From Pilatotrama ljubarskyi (Eukaryota > Basidiomycota > Agaricomycetes > Polyporales > Polyporaceae): 64,000 nt of DNA. Shown here one piece after another: positions 21,739 through 32,267 of this stretch. The position numbers were made by a program, and so were the translations under genes. The stretch spans positions 11,312 through 75,311 of the forward strand of contig MU277733.1 of the NCBI GenBank assembly GCA_022385805.1. Reading direction: 5' to 3'. The notes below the pieces were generated by a model that saw only the letters and a list, made by a program, of their open reading frames with translations, did no database searches and was not told the DNA's origin. How positions within the stretch are numbered: position 1 is the first letter of the stretch; each line of letters begins with the position of its first letter.

Positions 21739-22593
21739 CTACAGTACAGCTTCCTCGCCGATATCTACAGCTTGGTACTTCTCGAACGCCTGCATGAACC
21801 TCGCCCAGCGACCTCCACACCATGTTTGCATATCCGCCCACTCGTCGCTGTCCGTACCTAAGACGTACTTCGCCCAAGTCAGGACGCCTGCGACGGTAAT
21901 GTCCGCGAACACGATTATGTCCCCGGTGAAGAACAGCTTGTTCGTCCCGTCCGCCTCCAACCACTGCGCGATCATCTCGAACCCCTTCTTCACGCCGCTC
22001 CAATACTTCTCGCGCTTCGGACCCTTGGGCGAGACCTCTTCCAGCTTCTGGCCAAAGTAGGCTTCTCGGGTCGCGCGGAAGAACTCCTCGCTCCGCGGGC
22101 GGAGGTTGTGCACCGTCGCAGGAATGAGTACGTTTCCGGTGTTCCCACCGAGCGCCGTTCCGAAGGCTGGCCTAAACGCGGCGTGCAGCGCGTCCATCTC
22201 GGCGGGGATGAGGCGCGGGCCGATGGCGGGGTACGTCTTGTCGAGGTAGCGGACGATCGCGTTGGACTCGGACAGCGCGATCTTGGTGTTGGGGTCGAAG
22301 ATCGCTGGGAGCGTGTACAGAGGAGTGCCGTCCTCGTTCGTGTCTGTGGGAAGCGCACCGATCTTCTTCATGAGGGGCCCAATATCCGGGTACTCGACCC
22401 AAATGGTCTTGTACGAGATGCCCTTGATGTTCAAGGTGTACCTGTAACGCGGTGACAGGATGAGCATACGGATCTGTGGTGTATTCCTAACTCGCAATAC
22501 CGTCACGTACCTCGTCTTCCAGGTGTTCGGCGACCATGCCTTGGCGCCGTGTCTACTCCCGGGTATGTCGTAGAACAGGATAGGTTCCATCAT
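21739..22593 (-). CDS. Glutathione S-transferase, etherase-like (fungal GSTFuA/LigE type)
   Basis: Two exons (22593-22511, 22441-21739) give 786 nt, 261 aa. The N-terminal thioredoxin-like domain begins ILFYDIPGS and carries AWSPNTWKTRY, then LNIKGISYKTIWVEYPDI, a pattern typical of LigE-related GSTs of wood-decay basidiomycetes; ALSESNAIVRYLDKTYP is the glutathione-binding SNAIxxYL motif. The C-terminal helical domain includes the FTGDIIVFADITVAG segment. These GSTs conjugate or bind aromatic compounds and may help detoxify wood extractives or lignin fragments in the cytosol. Start: two adjacent ATG codons, the upstream one taken. The single 69-nt intron falls after KTR. Subclass assignment rests on recalled motif similarity, so the family is firmer than the class. 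Confidence 0.88.
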   Translation of the reverse strand: MMEPILFYDIPGSRHGAKAWSPNTWKTRYVTVLRVRNTPQIRMLILSPRYRYTLNIKGISYKTIWVEYPDIGPLMKKIGALPTDTNEDGTPLYTLPAIFDPNTKIALSESNAIVRYLDKTYPAIGPRLIPAEMDALHAAFRPAFGTALGGNTGNVLIPATVHNLRPRSEEFFRATREAYFGQKLEEVSPKGPKREKYWSGVKKGFEMIAQWLEADGTNKLFFTGDIIVFADITVAGVLTWAKYVLGTDSDEWADMQTWCGGRWARFMQAFEKYQAVDIGEEAVL

Positions 22594-23537
22594 ATCCGCT
22601 CGTCCTACTCTGGGATGGGATGGCTGCGATGTACCGCTCGGAAAGGGAAGCTGCTTATCGCCGCTTCAAGTCAAGCAGCAGTAGGTGTCTCTCGCGGAAT
22701 CTGCCGTGTTGGTTGTCCGTTAGCACAAGCGTCTCTGAAATCGACGTAATAGAAGTTCAGCTGCGATCACAACTGCTGACAGGAGGGTTTCCCGTGGCAC
22801 TGGCCGCAATATCCCTTCTGAGCTGGCTACGATCCTGTGTCAGCGCGTTCAAAGCATTGAGTTAAGCGACAACATTGAGTCGTAGACCATGTAGGCTTGC
22901 GCCGAGGCGTAAGTCGTTCGCATACGGAAGTAACGACATGGTTGAACTTCAAGCGAGCTGCAGCTTCGACTCTAGGTGCTGCATGGTGTCGCGGAAGTCG
23001 TACTGGTTCTCAACCGAGGAACAACAGTTCTCTCACCTTTTAGGGGCTATAGTAGATGCTCCAAGCCTATTGCATTGTAAGACCATGTTTTGCCCACATA
23101 GACGAAAACCACCGCTCATTGACAGAATCGAGACAGGATTGACTACATCGCCTGCTCTACCACTGTTCCGAGATACTCTTAAACAGGTGCCCCAATTATT
23201 GGAGCCTCCTTCAGCAGTTTTTATTTTGATCGCAGCTGATTACCTCTTCTTGGATACTCTAGGGATTTCTCTTGCCTGAAGCTGTGTAGGGGCCGATCTT
23301 CCAAGGCTCGACCAATCTACTGAACCTACTCAGTTACCATATAGGGAGTGCGCCCGGAACTGGATAGCGGGCGTTTACGCGCCGAGAGCGATGTGAACGG
23401 CAGTCGCTGACCGACTCCCATGCGCCGGCCACGCCGCTCGTTGTGTTGTATCATACCTCCATCTCCAATGTTTTCTCCTGCTTAGCTGTCTGCTTACGAC
23501 TCTTACGACCCACGCCAAGCTGTCGTCTTCGAGCTAG
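22594..23537. other. Divergent promoter region, GST and OXR1-like
   Basis: Contains one uninterrupted plus-strand frame of 134 codons (22875-23279) ending LEPPSAVFILIAADYLFLDTLGISLA, which I do not recognise and which lacks supporting splice or promoter signals. Otherwise nothing. Confidence 0.4.
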
Positions 23538-25652
23538 ATGGCCACGATGGACGGCTCGAGCGCACAGACTCCAATTCCAATCCCACCGCTCATCCCTCTT
23601 CCTTCTCAGCCACCCGCAACGAGTCGGGACGATAGGGAGGACGTGTTTGCGACTCTCTTTACGCCGCCAACACCGCGCGCATCGCCTACACGTACACCTC
23701 CACCTACCCAGGGTCGGCCTGTGCGACATGCGCGTACCGAGTCCACCGACTCAGAGTTTGGCGCGTTTGTTTCTGTCCCAGCAACAGAAGACCCGCTCCA
23801 GCTGGGCTTTGACGAGAGACAACCTGCTTTCTCTCAGCATAACCAGGACTTCTTTGACAAGTTCACGGAGGAGGCCAAGGTCGCATCCGACAGAAAGCGA
23901 CGCGAGGTATTAGACGAGCTCCTCCAGCACGAGGACGATCCTCTCTACTGGCTGCAAGGTGCGAGCAGTGCGCATGCCTCTGGATTGTCTACCCCACAGC
24001 CTGCGCAAGCTACTGCCGAGACTTCGCCGGCGAGCGACTCACTGATCGACCTCGACTCGCCGTCAGAGGCTCGAACTCCGGAAGTCTTCGTTCCACCCAT
24101 CCTCCCGCACGCAAGTACCGCCACGCCCACCAGCTCGTCATGTTCCTCGACATCTCGTAGAGACATCCCAAAGGATACCTTGCTTGACCTTGACTGGCCG
24201 TCCGAGGCTCAGAGTCAGAAGCCTCTCGTTCCGCCGGTCCTCCCGCATCCCCACAAATCGACGTCCCCATCCACAAGCACGGCGTCTTCCACATCTTACC
24301 AGATCGCACTCAAAGATACCTTGGTCGACCTCGACACCACAAGGCCCCCAGAGTCCGAGCGAGAACCTCGGCCACCCGCACCGCACGTACAGGGACAGCA
24401 CCCTGCGACCGCTCCGCACATTCGCTCTCCGTCCCTCCCACCATCATCCCCCACGCGTCTATCGAACCCAGAAATCCAGCGCACCCAATCGTACTTCTCA
24501 GCGCCCTCATTCCCATCCCGTATCGTCTCCTCGTTGCTGTCGTCTGCCATCCGTCCCTCTACCACCCGGGGAGCACCCTCCGCCTCCACCGCCCCCAGCG
24601 TCTCGCACACAGACGACCCATCTGCTTCCCGTCTTCCCCCCATTGTCGCAGCAGCAACGTCTCACCTCGCCGGCTTCTCGCGATCCGCCCCACACTCGCG
24701 CGCAGCGACGGTGTCCGAGGGCGTGCCGGCCCATGCTCCTTCTACGGCGCTCGACACGGCCATCACGCACGGGACGCCGTTCAGCTCGCACATATTCGTG
24801 CCGCCATCTGGTGCGCCGGGGTTCACGGGCGACCGACAGTGGGACAAGGGGTTTGAGTACGACAAGACGCAGGTCGAACGCAAGAGCGTACGGCTCACCG
24901 GACGCAAAGAGATGACCGTGCCCGTCCTGACCGTCGAGATCGCAGATATGGTAAGACACCCCCGCATAGTCCGCTGCGCAGAGCTGAACTGTTCGCCTAC
25001 TCTGACTAGCTCCGCCCGTTCTTCCCGGCCCTCGCGCGGCTCCCACGCGCGTGGACGCTGCTTTACAGCCTCGACCAGCACGGAATCTCGCTGAATACAT
25101 TGTACGCGCGATGCCAGGACTTCAAAGGCAGCGAGCTGCTCATCGTGCGCGACTCGAACAACGCGGTGTTCGGCGCGTGGATGGGCGAAGGTATCCACCC
25201 GTCCAAGGGGGCGTACTACGGTACCGGCGAATCGTGAGTTCTCCCGCGTATCCTTGTATGCGTGTGTGGGGTGGAGAACTGGCGCTGATGCGAAAGCCCT
25301 ACGTGTGCGACAGGTTCTTGTGGCAGCTCGTCGGAAAGGATCGCGTGCGGGTGTTTAAATGGACGGGCAAGAACGACTACGTCGCGCTCTGTGAGCCCGA
25401 CTACATCTCTTTCGGCGGCGGGTGCGTGTCTCTGTGTCGCTTTCCTCCATCTGTTCGGCCGCGTGCATGTGCTGATGCGTGATGGCGCGCAGGGACGGAC
25501 ACTACGGTCTTTGGCTCGACGAAACGCTCTCGGACGGGTCGTCCGCGCGATGCCCGACGTTCGACAACGAGCCGCTGTGCTCTCCCGGGCCGCGCCAGGG
25601 CGAGACGGTCACGTTCGAATGCGTCGGCCTCGAAGTATGGGGTATTGGCTGA
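23538..25652 (+). CDS. OXR1: TLDc-domain oxidation resistance protein
   Basis: Four exons (23538-24950, 25010-25233, 25314-25421, 25493-25652) sum to 1905 nt, 634 aa. Residues 1-470 are a long Pro/Ser/Thr-rich disordered region with EFGAF (73-77), a conserved helical block (DFFDKFTEEAKVASDRKRRE, HEDDPLYWLQ) and three repeats headed LIDLD (169), LLDLD (215) and LVDLD (262). Residues ~471-634 form the TLDc domain: LRPFFPALARLPRAWTLLYS, GSELLIVRDSNNAVFGAWM, GTGESFLWQL, FKWTGKNDY, GHYGLWLDETLSDG and the closing ECVGLEVWGIG. TLDc proteins of the Oxr1 type bind and regulate V-ATPase and protect against oxidative stress. The very long N-terminal region with trafficking-type motifs is the unusual part. 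The ATG at 23538 gives MATMDGSS; the next ATG, three codons on, is also possible. Confidence 0.88.
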
Positions 25653-26165
25653 TCAAGGGACTCTCGACGATGTTCGGTCTGCGTCGTACCATCGTAGGAC
25701 GCCCTCCCTGCGCAGAGCTGGACCTGCGGCTGACGGGTGCTTGGCCGGATTGTTTGATACAGGATACAGGATGCTGCTATTACCTCGCCCTCGCTGTCGT
25801 GCATGTTACCACCGCCACCACTGCTCAGATCGATCCACGTTGTACTGTTTTTACATCACGATCGGGTGCGCTCGATCTCTGAGAAAGTCGGCAGAACCGA
25901 GCGGGTCGAGCGAGTTATCGCATCGCACACGGTGACCTTGCGCAAGCGTTGGAGGGTGTGCTTCTAAACACTGTCCCTGGAGAAGCCCGTCTCCGCTCTG
26001 AGAGCTCTGTGGTACGTAAGAGGTATACGTGTCGTACAACGAGCAACGACCAAGAAGTGAGGCAAGAATCCAGCCAAGAGACGAGACGAAACTTAAACGA
26101 ATACAGAGTAGTCATAGTAGCAACCAAGAAAGTCAGTCATGGAACACGCGCCGCAGCCCCCATAA
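25653..26165. other. Convergent 3' flanks
   Basis: Between the stops of the TLDc gene (+) and DUF6533 protein B (-). No gene or repeat recognised. Confidence 0.5.
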
Positions 26166-28048
26166 TCAGGCCTCCCCTCCTTCGGTCCCACCCTCGACCA
26201 TCTCCCCCTCCATTACCACCTCGGGATTGCCCTCGTGATCGGCATTGTTGGTGTTGTCGTCCTCGTCGTCATATAGGCCCGGGCCGCTGGTATCCTCGGA
26301 GAAGCTTAGGAACGGCTCGAGTCGGCCGGAGTGTATGTCCGCCCCGGCAAAATGAAGGGATCCGGCGGTGACGGACGACCCGCCAGCGGTGAGTTTCTCG
26401 TTCGCCGCGCGTAGGTCGAGCAGAAAGCGGGATGTCAGGATGGCGCTGAGTCTGCAGAGATCCAAGTGTCATGGGGATTAGCGATCTCCCTGCCTTGCAA
26501 CAGATAGGCCGGGAAAATCTGCCAATTGATAATGGACTTACGGGTCGATGAGTTCCGCGACGTAGTTGCCTTGGCCAAAGAGATCCGCCAACGTGATCTG
26601 ATGTTCATGGCACATACAGCATGAGATGAGAGAGGAAGCGTCGACAATGGCCTTACCTGGAGCAATCGGAAGGTAATGTCGACTATGGTGAGCGACAGCA
26701 GAACGCTGAACAGATACGGCTAGTGGTAAGTACAACCCGCTGGCGGTTGCAGGGATGACGGGGACTACATGCCAGAAGTATACGCTCCCTATATCCGAGC
26801 CCTTCGCATCAGCCATATATTGAAGCATACTAGCATACTACAGGAAGCAGCAGTGCGGCGCACCATTCTGGAGGCATACTCGATAGAGCGAGGGTCGCTC
26901 CAAGCCGTCGGTAGTCCGCAACAGGTTGACATGATTGTAGCTTTGATTCCAGGTCACGCCGATTACGAGGCAATCAGCAAGAAGAGCGGGTATGCGAGCG
27001 ACGAGAGCCACTAGGATTGTCAGAGATCCCTCTCACGAACCACCCGAGAGTCTCAGAGAACTCACGTCTGTTCCACGAACGCGATGATTATGGAGTGAGC
27101 CAAGAGCCTGCTAGTAAGCGATATCGCTGGGAGTAATAGTGCTGCACTCACGCAACGCTCATTTGAACATTGTAAGAGCCCGTCCATGTGCAATTGGCGG
27201 GTGGTGGATAATTAGCGGGAGGAAAGTGAGGCGTGACGCTCTGGTGAGATGTAGACGACCACGTCAGCACACGATTGTGACGGGGAAGGAACCCAGAACA
27301 CCCACCAAACCTTCGACAAAGGGCGCTAAGCCGAGGACAAGCGTGGTTCCGTAGAGGAGCTTGCTCCTACTCAGTGCGTACACTCGCACAGCAGCGAACA
27401 CTGTTTCCTTGTATTAGTATCAGAGTTCCGAGGTTAAGGCACTGCTAGTGAACACCTGCAGGGCCAAGCCGTGTCAGAACTTCAACAATAGTCTGAGACC
27501 AACCGATTTCGGCGCAGCTAGTCGAAGTGCTGCATCAGTACACTGGTGTCATGTAGCATTTGGGTAGCAGTCAATGCTCACCTCTGGAAATTCCATGATC
27601 ATTCCCCTGCCTTTAAGTCACGAAGAGAGCAAGACGCAGAGGTTGCACTCACACGGTCCGACATCGGCGAGATGGTCGCAAGGGACAGTACAAAGTCAAG
27701 GAGGATAATGTAGCGGTTCATCAGAAATAATATCGAGGCGAGAGACTTCGGATTTCGCCACATTAACCATATCTCTGCATCTAGAGAGACAAGAATCTCG
27801 TAGAAGAGCAGTGCTGTTGAATATGAAAAAATTGGTGCAGGCGTCAGCTTGGAATGCACCAAAGGGGAGCGGTCGAAGAACAGCTTGCTCGTGATAGCGA
27901 TTCCTAGGCACTGAGCCGTGAACCTGCATTTACGACCGCTCATGAGTTACATTCAGACTAGAACCGATAGCCAGATATGGCACGAGTGGCGCACTGACTC
28001 AGCTTGGTATAGATCCACTATGGCTGCCATCCCGTCCGACGAAGACAT
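26166..28048 (-). CDS. DUF6533-family membrane protein B
   Basis: Multi-exon (about nine). Starts MSSSDGMAAIVDLYQAE, joins to FTAQCLGIAIT, then, through an intron that appears to use a GC donor (GCAAGC), to TLLFYEILVSLDAEIWLMW, the DUF6533 core, and SILFLMNRYIILLDFVLSL. Downstream exons hold VFAAVRVYALSRSKLLYG with the next TM helix (LVLGLAPFVEGL), a Cys-containing loop (PPPANCTWTGSY), VARIPALLADCLVIGVTW, and YLFSVLLSLTIVDITFRLL, matching the order of DUF6533 proteins. The last exon (26465-26166 region) begins LSAILTSRFLLDLRAANEK, another family hallmark, and ends in an acidic tail. Function unknown. It shares the family fold with protein A at 14.1 kb but little sequence. Inner exon limits are approximate. 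Confidence 0.72.
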
Positions 28049-30379
28049 TGTGTCGGGTGATGAGAAGAAGGGCTGAGAGTCGTGAATGACCGAGGCGGAC
28101 TATCCTCGACGCGGATTTACACAGTATGTAAGTTCTCAGTGCACTCGATGTCTACCGCAGGATATATACCTTGAGGCTGCCTGGGCACGTATGGCGCGGT
28201 GGCATCTCTTGCACGATGGTCCATACGTGTACTGGATGCAGTCTGACGCCCAACATGGCTATGGCAAGGACGGCATATGAGTTCAGGGCGATGCTGAGCA
28301 CGAGAACAGGTACGAACATCAGCGTGAACAGTCTATGTCTGACATCTGGCGTCAGTCCAGTTTCCACGCATCCATGCAGCAACCCAAATCACACTAAGCT
28401 GAGGCAAGTGCAACTGCGCTGTCAGGAGTCTCCGAGAAGGTTAGGTTGCGGTTAGACATGCTGGAGAGGTATCAGTCACTCAGCGAGGCAACCTATCCAC
28501 GGATGCATCTCACCAAAACCATGATGATAAGGCAGATGTGAGTTGATCCACATGCGATACCATGCAGTATAGAACGACCTTCTCATTTGTGGCCCGGCTG
28601 CATCGAGAAGTTCCTTGGGCGAGTTGAAGAATCGCTGACCCCCTCGTGTACACAGCCCAGGCGCTGACAGTGGGTCAGCTGCACGAAGGGGGCAGTTGCA
28701 ATTCGGGACGCACATCTGAGAAGTCTGGCCTGGTTTCGACGTTCCAAATGCGAGGGTATCATGATGGATACCATCGTGTTGTCTAAGTGCCGGGCTTTGC
28801 TATGCGTAGCAATCGCTCCTCGGCGAGCAACGAGATTGCCTCGAGAGAGATGAATACGCACTCACGGCAGCGCCCAGAATTGGATGGAAGTGTGTACATG
28901 TGCTGGGTCTCCGTTTTGGCGTGGTTACCACCGGAAAGTAGATCGAAGGACGTATGTCCTTCGTGGTTATCACGGCTTCCAGGATACTTGCCACGGCATT
29001 GAGGAACTACCAACGATGCTGTGCATGATGGCCGGCAGGAGGGCGTATCAGCATGTTTTCCTACCGGAAAGATGCAACACGAACTTACGATGCACGCAGA
29101 ACGGTCACGGGAGCATATGTTGATGTCCCCCATGACCTTGTGGAATAACGTCTGCATCCTGGGAGCATATGAGATTAGCATGTTCAGCGAGCGGAGCCTT
29201 ACTCACCGAGTCCGTTACCATGGAGGCAGATAGACGAGCGTCGCAGTGAGCTCCCAGCATAGGGACGTGCCGTTGTAATAATGGCATCATGATGAGGTTG
29301 CTGCAGTGGCACACCGGGTATGTTCATCGCGATGCTGACGCTACCGCACCGGCTTCATGTAACACGGAAGATACGTTAATGAAGCGGAGTGGTCCCGCTT
29401 GTGTACTTGGCGGCGTTCGTGCTATGACACGGAGTCGACGACTAGGTCGCCGTCATCACACATCGATGAAGGTCGGGCAAGAGCATTGGGCGGCAAGCAT
29501 GTATACCACGTCCCGCCGCGCGGTATTTTGCAACATGGTGTGGACTCTGCAGACACATCTCGTTGATGACCCAGTCTGTAGAAATAGTCAAAAAAGGGCG
29601 GCTTAGCCTCGTACATGATAGCTGCCAGTAAGTGCCCACCTCGGGAACTCTCATCCGACCGTTATCACACCGCGGGGTCCGGGATCGCCAACTCTGCAAT
29701 TTCAACCCAGCCAGACAGGTCACGCGGAAAAGGTGCTCAGATCAATAGTATGTGATAGCATGTCTGTGCAAGTTGAGTTATCCGGCGGTCGATGACGGGG
29801 ACTGGTACAACGTATGGTACTTACGTATAGCGTCCGACTCCAAGGAGGAGGAATGATATTCGGCAGAGCATACTTGCTGGCCTTGTTGCGGCGTGTTTAC
29901 CCACGAGCCTACTCCCCGCCGCTGAGCACTGAACTCAACTCTGCAGATCTGGTCTTACGGCCCCCACGGCGTAATGCTCAATTGAACGTCGGAAAGCCTC
30001 TCTACCCAGGACATGCAAAGAAAGAGGAAGATTAGTACAGACTCCAGCGGCGGCTCCGCGCTTTGCCAGCGAGGCCGCCGCAGGCAAGCGTCTATCTACG
30101 TGTTATTAGAGACATAGCTAGGTGAGAGATACGTGCACCTCAGGCCTACGTGCTCGCAAGCGCGTATACAGTAGGAACGCAGCCCGTACGCCCCTGACAG
30201 AGTGCACGGCAGTGTAAAAGTCGCGGTCGCTGCTTGAGATGCCGACGACGCGTGTGGTATCTTGGCGACTGGGGGTAGTATGGAGCCCGCCTCTCCTCTC
30301 TCGTCTATCTCTCCTACTCTCATAACTGCTCTGCCAATTCGGTCGAGCACCACGGCGGGACATCTTGGGACGAAAAGCA
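28049..30379. other. Long gap, 2.3 kb, possible decayed membrane-protein pieces
   Basis: A minus-strand segment near 28200-28330 reads as a hydrophobic stretch (LFTLMFVPVLVLSIALNS) that resembles a TM helix of DUF6533-like proteins, and another near 28810-28870 (CVFISLEAISLLAEERLL) is protein-like, but no gene joins them. Three small palindromes lie at 28921-28975. No intact gene. Confidence 0.35.
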
Positions 30380-32267
30380 TTATCGGTCGGGCCCAGGTCC
30401 GTGGTCGTGCTTGACCTCCGGTGTCTCGGGCTCGTAGTCTTTGATGAACGCGTTTTCACCTCGGATGTTTATGAACGAGTACTATGCAACGGGTCAGCAA
30501 AGTGCCTATGCCTTCGAGAGAATACACATTCACCTCCGCGAGTTCGACGCCGCTATGCCGGTTGTAATTGGCATACACGAGGTTGATCTGCATAAGGGCG
30601 TCAAAACTATACTCTTGCCTGACAGCATAGCACCACCGCCGATCCCGACTCGACGCGGAGCGCAGACGTACCTCGCTATGGAACGGCCGCAGTCCAGACG
30701 CCTCCAGCAGCTCCCACCACTCCAAGAAGTCCTGGAAGCGCTGGTTCCAGACGTGCAGCTCGATTTGGAGCTGGCCGAACGGCAGTACGCCCTCGCGCTC
30801 ACGCACCGCGCGCCCGCTGGCTCCGGGGGCCTCCGCGTCTGGATTCGCGGCCGCCTGCGGAGGCGAGACGCGCTCCACGGTGAAGTCGCGGATGATGCCG
30901 CGGAAAGTCTCCCATTCCCAGCCTTCGACATCCATCCGGAGGAAGTCGATGTGCGAGTGACCTGGGGAATGCAGGTGATGATTAGCGCACAGTCAGTTAG
31001 AAGTCGGGCAGACATGGGGTGCGCGGGAGTTGAGTGGAGCTGGGGGACGCACCGTTCTCGGTCATGAGACTCTTGAGCGTCCATGTCTTGGGATCGTCCC
31101 CGGACGCGTGCCTATCTGTCGCGCCGAGCGCGAGCTTGCCAAAGTGTGCGCGGCTCCGCACAGGACGCGGTATTTGTGACTTGACTTCGTCCCCCTTGGT
31201 CGAGTCGTATATCCAGACCTGACAGAACTTCGTCGACTGAAGCAGCGTTGCTTCAAAGGAGTATGTTGAGTCAACACCTGTACGATGGCATGAATGAGTG
31301 TCGTCGGTCCAGCACTCGTGCATCATCAGGATCACGGGTCCGGGAGTGGCAGTACAGAATCCCAGCAGAGGGGCGCTCCGGTCCCGAGAGTTTGCTGGGA
31401 TACCATAAGCAGGACAAAGTCCGCTGGAGACGCGGTGCGGTACCATGGGTAGCTAATCGCAGTGGGAACGGGATGCCAGAGGTGAGAACGAGAACATGAT
31501 GGGTCTGTGTTGAGCTGATAGCAGGACATCGCCCGCGTGCTCGCAATAGCGCGGGGTTGGGTAGGCGTGCGTGCGTGCTCAGGGACTCTACGAGGAGATC
31601 CCCCTCCCTCCTCGCCAGGACTATCCCAGTCGGGGAATGCCTTTCGAAAACGCAAGCATGGGGGAGACGAAAGCACGCAGACCGAGAGCATAGAGAGAAC
31701 ACGGAAATGAGAGTGAGGAGCTTACCAAAGGAGTATATCACACAATCTGGCTTGTCCTCTATCCGCGAAATGCCACATATCCACTTTCCACCGTCTCCGA
31801 GGGACCCTAACCGGTCGAGTTCATGCGGGCAGTTGAATATGGGAGGGAAGAAATCCCCTGTAGTGAGACGTGTCAGCGGCCAATAGTGCAGCAGCAGTTC
31901 TTTGCTGAGACTGACAGACTGTGTACGGTGGCCAAGGATCCTGGTCTGGAGGGAACCTAAAGACAGTCATCAACACGGCGGCGGCGTGTCATACGCGTCA
32001 CTCGACATACATTACGACTTGGGCTGGTGTAGGACCGTATTTTGTAATGAGCTCCTGACGCTGCGGGAGCATGCTGCGATATTTGCGCTCTTCGCGGTCG
32101 AGACGCGCTTTGAGCTCGCTATTATGCTTGTAGTTGACGGCGAGCGGCGTTGGTGGTGAGCTGTAGAGGAACCAGTATGTGCAAAGAACGAGTGCGACGA
32201 AGGCGATCGTGTAGCGAGGGTGTCGCTGGCCCAGCAGCAGAGGAGACTTGGCCATCCTGAATGGCAT
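30380..32267 (-). CDS. Membrane-anchored methyltransferase-domain protein (METTL24-like, PF13383 type)
   Basis: Seven exons (32267-32011, 31956-31916, 31857-31726, 31277-31053, 30961-30672, 30587-30534, 30481-30380) sum to 1101 nt, 366 aa. An N-terminal signal anchor (YTIAFVALVLCTYWFLY, about residues 17-33) is followed by a charged helix and the conserved block VWDFFPPIFNCPHELDRLG, LGDGGKWICG, VIYSFGVDSTYSFEATLL, a VWIYDST segment, then LRMDVEGWEWETF, the Asp-x-Glu-Gly motif common to FkbM/METTL24-type methyltransferases, and a final YSFINIRGEN. Such proteins are type II membrane proteins, probably luminal in ER/Golgi, with an S-adenosylmethionine fold and unknown acceptor. Intron 3 (31725-31278, 448 nt) is far longer than the rest. 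The ATG at 32267 is preferred; MAKSPLLL at 32255 is an alternative. Confidence 0.82.

Noticed and set aside
24184..25198. Alternative plus and minus frames over the TLDc gene
   Set aside because: The chosen exons give the complete TLDc domain; the others are shifted copies with Arg/Pro bias.
28152..29314. Hydrophobic and protein-like minus-strand pieces upstream of DUF6533 gene B
   Set aside because: Could be remnants of a further membrane-protein gene, but no exon chain or family motif is complete enough to call.
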